Of a DNA stretch of 64,000 nt, positions 29,032 to 37,573 are shown piece by piece (within the stretch, counting starts at the first letter, position 1; the number at the start of each line of letters is the position of its first letter). Where the stretch lies: the IMG/VR virus record IMGVR_UViG_3300042317_001568, positions 124,001-188,000 of that record; one strand, written 5' to 3'. A model generated the notes under the pieces. That model was not told where the DNA came from, did no database searches, and worked only from the letters and a program-made list of their open reading frames with translations. A program made the translations under genes and the position numbers. The DNA is from a virus.

Positions 29032-31126
29032 GTTTACCCGCGGCCTTGTCGCCATCCTTGGCGAAAATGGTTCCGGCAAAAGCAGCTTGTTCGGCGCGGT
29101 CAGCTGGCTGCTTACTGGAGAAAACCCCAACTACGGCACTAAAGCCGAAAACATCTCTCAATACGCCGAAAACGACGAGCCGGCTTTTGCGCGACTTGAG
29201 TTTGAGCACAACGGCCATATCGCCGTAGTAACTCGCTGGCTTCGGCCCGAAAAAGAAACAGCCACGATGCTCGTCGACGACGTCGAGGTGGCCAGAGGCG
29301 ACAAAAGCGTCACCGCGGCTATTGAGCAGTTGCTTGGAATTGACGCCAAGTTTATTTCGCGGTTTATCATTGTTGGTCAGCTAGACATTTTTTCGTTTAT
29401 TGACCAACGGCAGAGCGAAGTCGACACTTTTTTTCAGCACCTCTTCGGCACAGCAAAAGCTCAAAAATGCGCCGCTGCCGTAGGCGACGTTCTTCTGACA
29501 GCAAAGCCACCCGAGATATTGCGCACGTCGGCGGAGCTGCAGTTGGTAAGAGACGCGTTGGCTACAAAAATAAAAGACGCTCAGGACCGCGTCGACGCTA
29601 TTCCGACAATTGACGCATTTTTGAAAATGCAGCAGGTAGATCAGGCTATTATCGAGCAATGGCGTTTACGTGAAAAACTTGGCGCAGAGCTTTCAGCACT
29701 TGAGCAGCGGGAAAAAGAGTACGCAAAAGAGCTGCAAATAGATGACGACCAGTTGACTCAGTACGCTGCTGATCTCGCCGCGCTTACCGAGTCCGCTGAC
29801 ACTCAAGACGCAGACTACACATCGGCGAAGGTTGCTTTAGCGCATTGGGGCAACTACAAGACTATTGCTAGCCAACGCCGACAGATTGAAACACAGCGCG
29901 CGGGAATCGCTACTGCTCGAAACGAGAATATACGCCCGGAACCAGTGACGCAGTCGGTGATTGACATGGCTGCGCAAAAGTATGCGCATTTGCATCAAGA
30001 GATCACGCGGCTGCGAAATTTTGTTAGCGCTTTTTCAAAGGCCGGCACAGCCGAATGTCCGACGTGTCATACGCCGACCGCGAACTTACAGGCGCAACTC
30101 GATGAGTCGAAAAAGTTGTTGCCGATTCTGCAAGCACAGGCCGTAGACGCGCAAGAAGCCTTGACAGAGCTGCGAAAAGCCGCAGACGGTTATGCAAAGT
30201 GGGAAAAGACAGATCACGAATTATCGGTACGGGAACAGGCGCTTCAAACATCACTAGCGCAACTTACAGCCGTCTCCCCCCCGACAGATGACGAAACGAT
30301 TCTGCAGCAAACTGTAATAGATTACGAGGAGTTGCAGGCGGCAAAAATCGGGCTTAATGAGCTGCTTCAAAAGCTTCGTGAGCACCGCGCCCAGCTTGCC
30401 GGAGTCGCTACCACAATCGCGGAACGGAAAAGCGAAATAGATCAATCTGTCGCGGTTATTTCTACGACTCAGGCTGACGCACATTTGGCTTCTTTACGGT
30501 TGGAAAAACTCAAAGAGCGGTGTGCTTTGCGGCAGTCACTAGAGCGCGAATTTGAAGAACTTCGTTTTTCTGATCGACAATTAGCCGAGCAGCAGGCAAA
30601 TAGTCAAAAACTGGAGGAGGAGGCAGCCCGGCTTAAAAACTGGACAGAGCAAGCGACGCGCGTTCGGGAGGCTTTCAAGAGTGCCCCGCGGCTTGTGGCT
30701 ACAAGAAATCTGCAGCGGCTGGAGACAGCCATTAACGAGCTGCTGCAAATTTTTAGCGTGAACTTTTTAGTCCGCGTCGCCACCGACGGTACCCCCACGT
30801 TTGTGGCCGAATTTTATGACGGGCGAAAACAAGTTGCGCAGCGGTTGTCCGTCGGGCAGAAAACAGTTTTGGCGCTTGCGTTTCGCGTAGCGTGTAATGC
30901 AATGTTTGCAGAAGAAATTGGTTTGCTTGCGCTCGACGAGCCTACCGCTGCTTTGGATTCTGTGCGTATTCAAGCGCTCGCTCCGGTTCTGGAAAAGCTA
31001 CGAGAACTATCGACGGCAAAAGGGTTACAATGTCTATTGGTGACGCACGCGTCTTCTTTGTCGCATTTGTTTGAGTCGACGATAGAACTCGAAGCACCGG
31101 AAACCCGCCATGTCAAAAAATTATGA
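28973..31126 (+). CDS. sbcC: SbcC/Rad50/gp46-like ATPase subunit
   Basis: The 717-aa SMC-type protein has Walker A GENGSGKSS (about 29-37), long coiled coils (about 190-590), a zinc hook CPTC at about 361-364, an ABC signature LSVGQKTVLALAFR (about 623) and Walker B LLALDEPTAALD (about 650). This is the full layout of Rad50 relatives at phage size. It pairs with the SbcD-like protein to process DNA ends for recombination-dependent replication. Confidence 0.88.
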   Translation: MQLLRLEVQNWVHHRKRVCEFTRGLVAILGENGSGKSSLFGAVSWLLTGENPNYGTKAENISQYAENDEPAFARLEFEHNGHIAVVTRWLRPEKETATMLVDDVEVARGDKSVTAAIEQLLGIDAKFISRFIIVGQLDIFSFIDQRQSEVDTFFQHLFGTAKAQKCAAAVGDVLLTAKPPEILRTSAELQLVRDALATKIKDAQDRVDAIPTIDAFLKMQQVDQAIIEQWRLREKLGAELSALEQREKEYAKELQIDDDQLTQYAADLAALTESADTQDADYTSAKVALAHWGNYKTIASQRRQIETQRAGIATARNENIRPEPVTQSVIDMAAQKYAHLHQEITRLRNFVSAFSKAGTAECPTCHTPTANLQAQLDESKKLLPILQAQAVDAQEALTELRKAADGYAKWEKTDHELSVREQALQTSLAQLTAVSPPTDDETILQQTVIDYEELQAAKIGLNELLQKLREHRAQLAGVATTIAERKSEIDQSVAVISTTQADAHLASLRLEKLKERCALRQSLEREFEELRFSDRQLAEQQANSQKLEEEAARLKNWTEQATRVREAFKSAPRLVATRNLQRLETAINELLQIFSVNFLVRVATDGTPTFVAEFYDGRKQVAQRLSVGQKTVLALAFRVACNAMFAEEIGLLALDEPTAALDSVRIQALAPVLEKLRELSTAKGLQCLLVTHASSLSHLFESTIELEAPETRHVKKL

Positions 31127-32054
31127 CGAGACTGTAATGCGGTTGCACACAGACCAAAACGGTATTGTGTGGTTTGCACGCGGCCTAGACGCGCCGACGT
31201 CTTCCGAAAAAAATACAGACACGTTTATGCTGACGCCGGTTTGTTCTGGCAAAAGCGCGGTATTTCGGTTAATTGGAGCTGCGCAAAACGCTGAACTAAT
31301 TTGCGGGCTTTTTTTACGGTTGCGTCAAAAAGAAGTCTTATCTGTTGAGTTGGGCGGACCGAATATTTTTGACGACAATTTGCGACAACTTGACGCGCAG
31401 CAGGTTGTTATGCGCATGAATGGTGTTCGTTTACCGGCATCCCGTGGCGGCTGGCACTCAGCAACCTACGCCGACTACAACATATACGGCTTGCTGGCGC
31501 GTTTAAACCGAAACGGTTTTATGCCGGATACGCCGGCTAAGATTCATTTTGGTTCGCACCCAATTGCAAAAATTCTTCAGTTTATTCCAACACTGTCAGA
31601 GTCAGACGCGGCGGTCTTTGCTGCTACCGTCATCGACCCGCGTTGGTTTTCTGATCGGCGCACAACTGATTGCACTAAAAACGTGTTTAACTTTTTGGGG
31701 CTTACGCCGGCGTCGCAGCGCCGCGTGAGCGATCCGACTGCAATTTTAACGCGTGTTCGTGACGTACGTTGCGCTAGAGTTTTGGCCGCGTGGAAAAGCA
31801 AAGAAATTTCTCCGGACAGCGTAGACCTGAAAAACCCGGCAAATTTTTTGTACCGTATTTGGCACGCTGCCGGCGGTGGGCCAAAGGGGGACTTGCGAGC
31901 TTCGCAGGCTTTTGTACAGTATGCGGTGTCGAACTGGCTGTCAGCGCTGGAGCAGCGCGCCGGAGTCAGGGACGGGCTATTTGCGCCTAACCTGTATTTC
32001 AAAACACCAGCCGAGCAAAAAGCTTACACGCAATACGCCGCGGCCGTTTCGTGA
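31110..32054 (+). CDS. Hypothetical protein (314 aa)
   Basis: ATG 31110 overlaps the sbcC end by 17 nt. A mixed alpha/beta protein with no motif I can place. Contains FMLTPVCSGKSAVFRLIG, which resembles a P-loop superficially but lacks the GxxxxGK spacing. Position between SbcC and helicase suggests a DNA-metabolism accessory. Confidence 0.6.
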   Translation: MSKNYDETVMRLHTDQNGIVWFARGLDAPTSSEKNTDTFMLTPVCSGKSAVFRLIGAAQNAELICGLFLRLRQKEVLSVELGGPNIFDDNLRQLDAQQVVMRMNGVRLPASRGGWHSATYADYNIYGLLARLNRNGFMPDTPAKIHFGSHPIAKILQFIPTLSESDAAVFAATVIDPRWFSDRRTTDCTKNVFNFLGLTPASQRRVSDPTAILTRVRDVRCARVLAAWKSKEISPDSVDLKNPANFLYRIWHAAGGGPKGDLRASQAFVQYAVSNWLSALEQRAGVRDGLFAPNLYFKTPAEQKAYTQYAAAVS

Positions 32055-32057
32055 CCT

Positions 32058-32552
32058 ATGCAGGAAGTAGCAATCACTCTGCGGTTTAACCGTGTCTGTC
32101 TAGGCGCTGCCAGACGACGACGCAACGGGCAAACTATATTTTGCTTTGACCGTGATCCGGACGGCAGAGTGATGTTTATGCCCGCGGCGTGGCTGTCGTG
32201 TATGCGGTACGCTGCCAAGCTCTACAACCGATTCCATACAGACGTAAAAAACATCGATTGGTGTCCGCTTGTAATGGGTACGCCAAAACCAGACTGGCGG
32301 CGAACAATCATTTCAAACGCCAACAAAGAAGACACCCGGGCGCATTTTGCCGTGCATGAAGCCTTCAAGCCCGGCGACAAAATCACGTTGAGCGCTGTAT
32401 TGCCGCAAGAAATTGGCGTGGAAGATTTTACCTACATGTTGACAATTGTCGGCAAATACCGCGGCTTCTCGCCGTTTAACAACAATCAAGAAAAATATGG
32501 CACATTCGAAGTCATCTCAGTCGACCCAATCGCCGGACCCGGATCGGAATAG
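32058..32552 (+). CDS. Hypothetical protein (164 aa)
   Basis: Begins MQEVAITLRFNRVCLGAARRRRNGQTIFCFDRD, with beta strands and a basic turn. The pattern VMFMPAAWLSCMRYAA and a C-terminal beta region follow. I recall similar proteins as uncharacterised in large phages. It overlaps the helicase gene. Confidence 0.55.
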   Translation: MQEVAITLRFNRVCLGAARRRRNGQTIFCFDRDPDGRVMFMPAAWLSCMRYAAKLYNRFHTDVKNIDWCPLVMGTPKPDWRRTIISNANKEDTRAHFAVHEAFKPGDKITLSAVLPQEIGVEDFTYMLTIVGKYRGFSPFNNNQEKYGTFEVISVDPIAGPGSE

Positions 32553-34089
32553 GTTTGCGGGTCTGCGTGTCGTTATCCATAAAACGGGTAACGTGTTGCG
32601 GCTGATGGGCGAGAACAATACGCCCCTGCCGCCTGAACTAATTAAAGCTGTTACGCGCGGCCTGCAGTATTCGCACGTCGAGCAGCTTCACGGAAAGTCG
32701 CACCGTAACCCAATTACGGGGCAGCGGCTGTTTTTCCAGACACGGGAATACAAACTATACCGCGTCGAGAACGGCCAGATTACTTTGCTTTTCGGCTACA
32801 CTGCCCGAGCGCTTAAACGCCTCCGGCGGCTCGGTTGCGAAATTGCGTTTTTTGACCTAAGCCCGGCACGTGCGCGACCAAACTGTTATGTCCCGCAATG
32901 GGAGGGTCTTGCCGGCCGCATCGAGTTCCGCGCCCGGCAGGACGAGTGTTTAAATACGATTGCCCGCGTACCTTGTGGCATCATCAAAGCAGTTACGGGC
33001 TTCGGCAAGACGACACTGATCGGAGCTGCCGCGCTGCTGTTTCCTGAGGCGCGTATTGATGTCGTCACAAAATCTGTCGACGTCGCTGAGCGTATTGTGC
33101 GCAGTCTGCGGCGGTTCGTGCCAAAGGTCGGACTCATTGGTGACGGCTCCCGCCGCCGTGAGCGCGTCACAGTAATCACCGCCGGCAGTTTGGCGCACGC
33201 CGACGGCGACGCGGATTTTTTGTTTGCAGACGAAGTGCATCAGTTGGCCACAATCAACTTCTCGACAACGATAGCGGATCGGTACCGCAACTCACGCAAC
33301 TTCGGTTTGAGCGCCACGCCGTATGCTCGGATGGACAACGCGCACGAAGTTTTGGAGCCGTTGTTCGGCCCGATGATTTTTGAGTTGACGTATCAGCAAG
33401 CGGTCGAGCTCGGGCTCGTCGTGCCTGTTCGCGTCAAATGGCTGCCTATCAGGCTCAGTCACAATCCTGCAGAACGGTTTCAGAATCGTATAGCGAGAAA
33501 ACGGTACGGCATCTGGACAAACCATGAGCGGAACCGTATGATCGCCGAAGCCGTTCGCGAGTATCCAGAAGAGTCTCAAATTCTGATACTCGTTGAGACC
33601 ATTGAGCACGCTGTTTATTTGGGGGCGCAATTACCGGAGTTTACGCTGGTGTATTCCAGCATGGATAACTATGACTGCTCTAAGTACAGAAAAATGGGTT
33701 TGCTGCCAAAAGACTACAGGCCCATCTCCGACATTCAAAAGCACAATTTCCGCGACCAGTTTGAACGTGGTGAATTACGGCGCGTAATAGCCACGGATGT
33801 GTGGTCTACGGGCGTTGACTTTGAGCAGTTGAATGTACTTGTGCGTGCCGATGATCGTGACAGCGACATTGTGGACGTTCAAGGTCCCGGTCGTGTCAGC
33901 CGTATTTACACGGCTCCTGACGGCACATCAAAAGAGGTCGGCGAAGTAATAGACTGCATGGACGTATTCGATCCCACTTTTTACAAGAAAAGCGCTGGTC
34001 GTCGTGATAGCTACAAACTACTTGGATGGGAGCAGAATTGGAATGATGCTCAAAGAAACTGGCGCAATATCCCCAACCATGAGCCGTGA
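32497..34089 (+). CDS. SF2 DEAD/DEAH-type helicase
   Basis: ATG 32497 is the most plausible start (530 aa); the frame is open to a TTG at 32446. An N-terminal domain of about 140 residues precedes the helicase core. Motif I is AVTGFGKTTL, motif II LFADEVHQL (a DEVH box), motif III GLSATPYAR, and domain 2 has ATDVWSTGVDFEQLNVLV and QGPGRVSR (motifs V and VI). This is a UvsW- or RecG/RAD25-like superfamily 2 translocase. In T4, UvsW acts in branch migration and origin-to-recombination switching. Confidence 0.8.
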   Translation: MAHSKSSQSTQSPDPDRNRFAGLRVVIHKTGNVLRLMGENNTPLPPELIKAVTRGLQYSHVEQLHGKSHRNPITGQRLFFQTREYKLYRVENGQITLLFGYTARALKRLRRLGCEIAFFDLSPARARPNCYVPQWEGLAGRIEFRARQDECLNTIARVPCGIIKAVTGFGKTTLIGAAALLFPEARIDVVTKSVDVAERIVRSLRRFVPKVGLIGDGSRRRERVTVITAGSLAHADGDADFLFADEVHQLATINFSTTIADRYRNSRNFGLSATPYARMDNAHEVLEPLFGPMIFELTYQQAVELGLVVPVRVKWLPIRLSHNPAERFQNRIARKRYGIWTNHERNRMIAEAVREYPEESQILILVETIEHAVYLGAQLPEFTLVYSSMDNYDCSKYRKMGLLPKDYRPISDIQKHNFRDQFERGELRRVIATDVWSTGVDFEQLNVLVRADDRDSDIVDVQGPGRVSRIYTAPDGTSKEVGEVIDCMDVFDPTFYKKSAGRRDSYKLLGWEQNWNDAQRNWRNIPNHEP

Positions 34090-34804
34090 TGCTGAAATTC
34101 TAAAACCAGACTGGCACACCCGGCTTACTGACAAACAACTGATGGCGTACATTCGCTATCAGTTTATTCGTTTAAAAGAGCACGTTATTGATCTTGATTC
34201 CCCGGCACACACGCACCGGCGCCCGAACTGGGACGGCGGCGAAAATAGCGCGGGTGTCACCTACAAGGCTTTGTGGCCAAAAGCCATGAACGCCATTAAG
34301 GAACGAGAAGCGCATCCCGGCGTTTGGGTGACGGCGCGGTTCTCGCCAATTGCGCTATCGTTTGATTTGTCGAACCGCATGTCAGCCCCGCCGATTAAAC
34401 CGTCGTCGCTAGCCGACCACAATGCCGCGACAATTTACGCTGAATACTGCAAGCGGTTTACCGGGTCATTTACGTTTAATTTGAACATTGCGTTGAAGGT
34501 TGTGGCGTCGCGTTTGCGTGAGCTAGCGGCGCACCCAATGCCGGAAAACGCCCGGGTATTTTATGTTCTTTGTGACGAGGCGCATCTTTCAACGCCGGCA
34601 TTTTTCCGGCACGGCATGGCCTCCGCCGCCGAGTGCGATAAAGCGGCGCTCAAGTACCTGTGGCGCGCCGCAGTCGACTACGAGGCGCAGCAGCCGCTTT
34701 ACGACGCCGCCTGCGCCGCGCAATCTGTTTCAGATTTTATTACTCCCGAATTGCAGCAGTATGTGATTAATATCCGCAAACATTGGATGACTTACAATGA
34801 CTAA
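34079..34804 (+). CDS. Hypothetical protein (241 aa)
   Basis: ATG 34079 gives an 11-nt overlap with the helicase gene; upstream ATGs in frame exist at 34040-34043. The sequence has a helical N-terminus (DKQLMAYIRYQFIRLKEHV) and a motif RVFYVLCDEAHLSTPAFF that looks like Walker B but has no Walker A, so ATPase activity is unlikely. It could be a helicase loader or accessory by position. Overlaps the DnaB-like gene by 8 nt. Confidence 0.55.
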   Translation: MSRDAEILKPDWHTRLTDKQLMAYIRYQFIRLKEHVIDLDSPAHTHRRPNWDGGENSAGVTYKALWPKAMNAIKEREAHPGVWVTARFSPIALSFDLSNRMSAPPIKPSSLADHNAATIYAEYCKRFTGSFTFNLNIALKVVASRLRELAAHPMPENARVFYVLCDEAHLSTPAFFRHGMASAAECDKAALKYLWRAAVDYEAQQPLYDAACAAQSVSDFITPELQQYVINIRKHWMTYND

Positions 34805-36488
34805 GAATCAGTTAGAAGATGGCCCACTAAAGGCCCGTGACATCGACGTCGAGTACCCAATTACCGTTACTGACGTGCGGTTGTTGGTGAAAACGTTGCT
34901 GCGGTATCAGCAGATGCTGCAAAGCGCTATCTCTGCCGGATTGAATTTCAATCAGTTTAATGGCCCGGACGAAGCGCCTTACGGTTACGTTATGCACGCC
35001 GCCGGCGCGCTTGTTAAGGAACATAACGCCGTAACAGAGGAAATGCTGAAAGCCGAACTTCAGGCTTGGTATTCTGGCGGGGCTATGGCGATAGCGCCGC
35101 AGCAGTTTGAAGAGTTGCTTGGCACTGAAGGGAATCCCGGATTTCTGAGCGAGGCTTTTGCCGCACCCGAGACAGACAACAAGCGCGTTACCGCGGAGAA
35201 AGATTATGCGCAAAAGCTGCTGTACAAGTTTCTAAAAGCGCGCATGCTGACAGCAGACTTGTCGGAAATGCTTCAGGCGTCGTCGGCTGACACGTCGCCG
35301 CAACGGTTTGAAGAGCTGCTCGGTAAGTCGTATCGCAAAGCGCAGTCAATCCGATTCATCGGCACGGAACTTGACGATGAAAATGATTTCATGCCAGAGT
35401 TCGGCTCAGAAACGAATTACGCGCCCGTAGTCGCCGAGCCAACCGGTATACCGTGGATTGACCAGTACATCGGCGGATTTTGCGCCGGAGACGTAATCGG
35501 TCTTCTTGGCCCTACTGGCGGCGGCAAGAGCAACATGATGATCTCGGCTGCGGTAAGAATGGCGCAATATTATGCGGCAAACAACCTGAACAAGTTGTCT
35601 GTCTACGTGTGCTATGAAGACGGCAATTACCGCATGAAACCGTTGTTCTGGTCCGCCGCGACGCGCATTAGCCGCGAGACCTTTGCAAACGCTGATTTCA
35701 ACTGGGCAAATATGTCTACAAGCGAGATGCCCAACGACGCTGACCGCCGTCTCCCCGAAAATCAAAATGGTGAGTTTATTCTCGGCGAGCGGGAGCGATA
35801 TATTGCCGCGCAGTCTTGGATGAAGAAGCACTTCAAGTTTTTGGACTTTTCTTACAACGTTGCTACTGGCGGCCGCGGCCTTGGCGGGCTGCAGGAAATC
35901 GTATCAGTGGTTGAGCAGATTTGTGAGAAGCGTGGAATGTCGTTGGGTTTTATCGCCATTGATTATGCGGGCATACTTATTGAGCGTTACCTTGCAGCGA
36001 CGGGGCGTTTAAAATCTACAGGCCCTGACGGCGTATATCTTCCGCTAAAAACGTTTGGTGACGAAGTGCGGTATAGTCTGTCTGCTCCGTACGGGGCTGT
36101 AGCTATGGTCGCGCATCAGATTGCTGGCGCCGCCGCAAACGCAAAGCCCTTTTATCGGTATCTTACGCACTGGGACGTACAGCACTGCAAGTCGTTCGCT
36201 GAGAATATGCAGGCTTGCATTTGCATAAATTCTGCGGACCCTGACACGCAAGCGCGGCTTATTAATTACTCAAAAATTCGATACGGCGCGCCCGGGATGC
36301 AGCACGGCATTATCAAGATCAAGAGCGAGTACTGCAGTATTGACCTTGTGTCTGACTTTTATCAGGTCGATGAGTTTTCGAAGAAGATCGTTCCTAAAAA
36401 TGAGCTTTCTTCAGCCGCCGGTCGACCAGCACGAACCCGGCCGTCTTCTGGAATGGTTCCCGGAGATAACTTTAGCAACATGTTGTAG
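34797..36488 (+). CDS. DnaB-like replicative helicase
   Basis: The 563-aa protein has an N-terminal helical region (1-200) and a RecA-fold core. Walker A is GPTGGGKS (238-245). A DnaB-type H1a/H2 region follows with VYVCYEDG and Walker B GFIAIDYAGIL at about 385. C-terminal blocks GAVAMVAHQIAG and INYSKIRYGAPG fit the H3-H4 region of SF4 helicases. It likely unwinds the fork with the primase encoded next. The N-domain is longer than usual and not clearly DnaB-like. Confidence 0.78.
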   Translation: MTKNQLEDGPLKARDIDVEYPITVTDVRLLVKTLLRYQQMLQSAISAGLNFNQFNGPDEAPYGYVMHAAGALVKEHNAVTEEMLKAELQAWYSGGAMAIAPQQFEELLGTEGNPGFLSEAFAAPETDNKRVTAEKDYAQKLLYKFLKARMLTADLSEMLQASSADTSPQRFEELLGKSYRKAQSIRFIGTELDDENDFMPEFGSETNYAPVVAEPTGIPWIDQYIGGFCAGDVIGLLGPTGGGKSNMMISAAVRMAQYYAANNLNKLSVYVCYEDGNYRMKPLFWSAATRISRETFANADFNWANMSTSEMPNDADRRLPENQNGEFILGERERYIAAQSWMKKHFKFLDFSYNVATGGRGLGGLQEIVSVVEQICEKRGMSLGFIAIDYAGILIERYLAATGRLKSTGPDGVYLPLKTFGDEVRYSLSAPYGAVAMVAHQIAGAAANAKPFYRYLTHWDVQHCKSFAENMQACICINSADPDTQARLINYSKIRYGAPGMQHGIIKIKSEYCSIDLVSDFYQVDEFSKKIVPKNELSSAAGRPARTRPSSGMVPGDNFSNML

Positions 36489-37573
36489 TGAGAGGAATGG
36501 GCGCAACAGTGGACGCGGGAATAAAACCCCTGAACCCAACACTTTACGCGCTGCTGGAACACAAATTCAGCGGGAGCGTAAAGATCGCAAATCCCGGCGT
36601 GGCGGCAGCCATCGAGCGTTATCGTGATCCAGTGCACCCCGGCAGGTACGTAACCCGTAGTTCACACTGGGGCGAGTACTACTGCGTATGCTGCCCGTTT
36701 TGCAACGACGTTGGACACAAGCTCTGGATCAATCATCGCTACGGTGCAGACGTCGACCCCGAAACGGGACGACGCTCGGACACGTTTTTGGCCGTGTGCT
36801 ATAAAAACAATTGTATCCGTACGCGGTATCAGCAGTTTGAAGATTTAGTTTTTGGTCCCGGCAAAAAACTACCAGTGCGTATGGGTATCGCCACCGGCAT
36901 CAAACCCGAAAACGCTGAATCTATTTCTCCGCCGGGCGAGATTGTTTCCTTGGTTGATCTTCCGGACTATCATCCGGCAAACGAGTATCTACGGTCCCGA
37001 AATTTTGATCCCGCTGTTCTCGCCGAAAAATTCGGCGTCGGCGTTTGCGTAAACCCCGTGCCGGCTTACGGCATCATGCGCGGCCGAATCTACATTCCTG
37101 TGTATTCCAGCGGGCAGCTTGTTGGTTGGCAGGGACGGATCGTGACACCCCCCGACGGCAAACCGAAGTATTACACGCAAGGCAGCAAAAGCCGCGCGCT
37201 TTACAACTATGCGCAAGCGGCTCGTCAGCCGTACGTCGTTGTTGTCGAAGGCGTGCCGAGCGTGTGGCGCATTGGCGACCCTGCCGTCGCCATTTTTGGA
37301 AAAACGTTGTCGCAATGGCAGCAAAACACGATCGGCACGGCGTGGACTGGAAAACCTGTTTTTGTCGTGATAGATTTCGGCGAAGACGAGGGGCGTGCGC
37401 TTGAGCAGATTGCCATGCAGCTGTACCGGTATCCCATCCAGTTGGTTCCAGTGCAGATGCCAGACGCCCGCGACCCGGCTGATTATTCTTTGCCGGATTT
37501 TTACGAGTTGCTCCACGAGGCGGCAGCAGACATAGGCGTAGATTCATCAGTATTAAACACGAGAAACCAATGA
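36488..37573 (+). CDS. DnaG-type primase
   Basis: The start is uncertain (GTG 36488 or ATG 36497; GAGAGGA lies between). Residues 60-100 carry a zinc-binding region, YCVCCPFCNDVGHKLWI and later a Cys in AVCYKNNCIRT. A Toprim-like domain follows, with VVVVEGVPSVWRIGD (catalytic Glu) and VFVVIDFGEDEGRA (acidic pair). GRIYIPVYSSGQLVGWQGR is typical of phage primases just before Toprim. It would prime lagging-strand synthesis with the helicase. Confidence 0.75.
   Translation: MRGMGATVDAGIKPLNPTLYALLEHKFSGSVKIANPGVAAAIERYRDPVHPGRYVTRSSHWGEYYCVCCPFCNDVGHKLWINHRYGADVDPETGRRSDTFLAVCYKNNCIRTRYQQFEDLVFGPGKKLPVRMGIATGIKPENAESISPPGEIVSLVDLPDYHPANEYLRSRNFDPAVLAEKFGVGVCVNPVPAYGIMRGRIYIPVYSSGQLVGWQGRIVTPPDGKPKYYTQGSKSRALYNYAQAARQPYVVVVEGVPSVWRIGDPAVAIFGKTLSQWQQNTIGTAWTGKPVFVVIDFGEDEGRALEQIAMQLYRYPIQLVPVQMPDARDPADYSLPDFYELLHEAAADIGVDSSVLNTRNQ

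Noticed and set aside
31110-32054. P-loop ATPase in the 314-aa protein
   Set aside because: PVCSGKSAVF looks like Walker A but the first Gly of GxxxxGK[ST] is missing and no Walker B follows.
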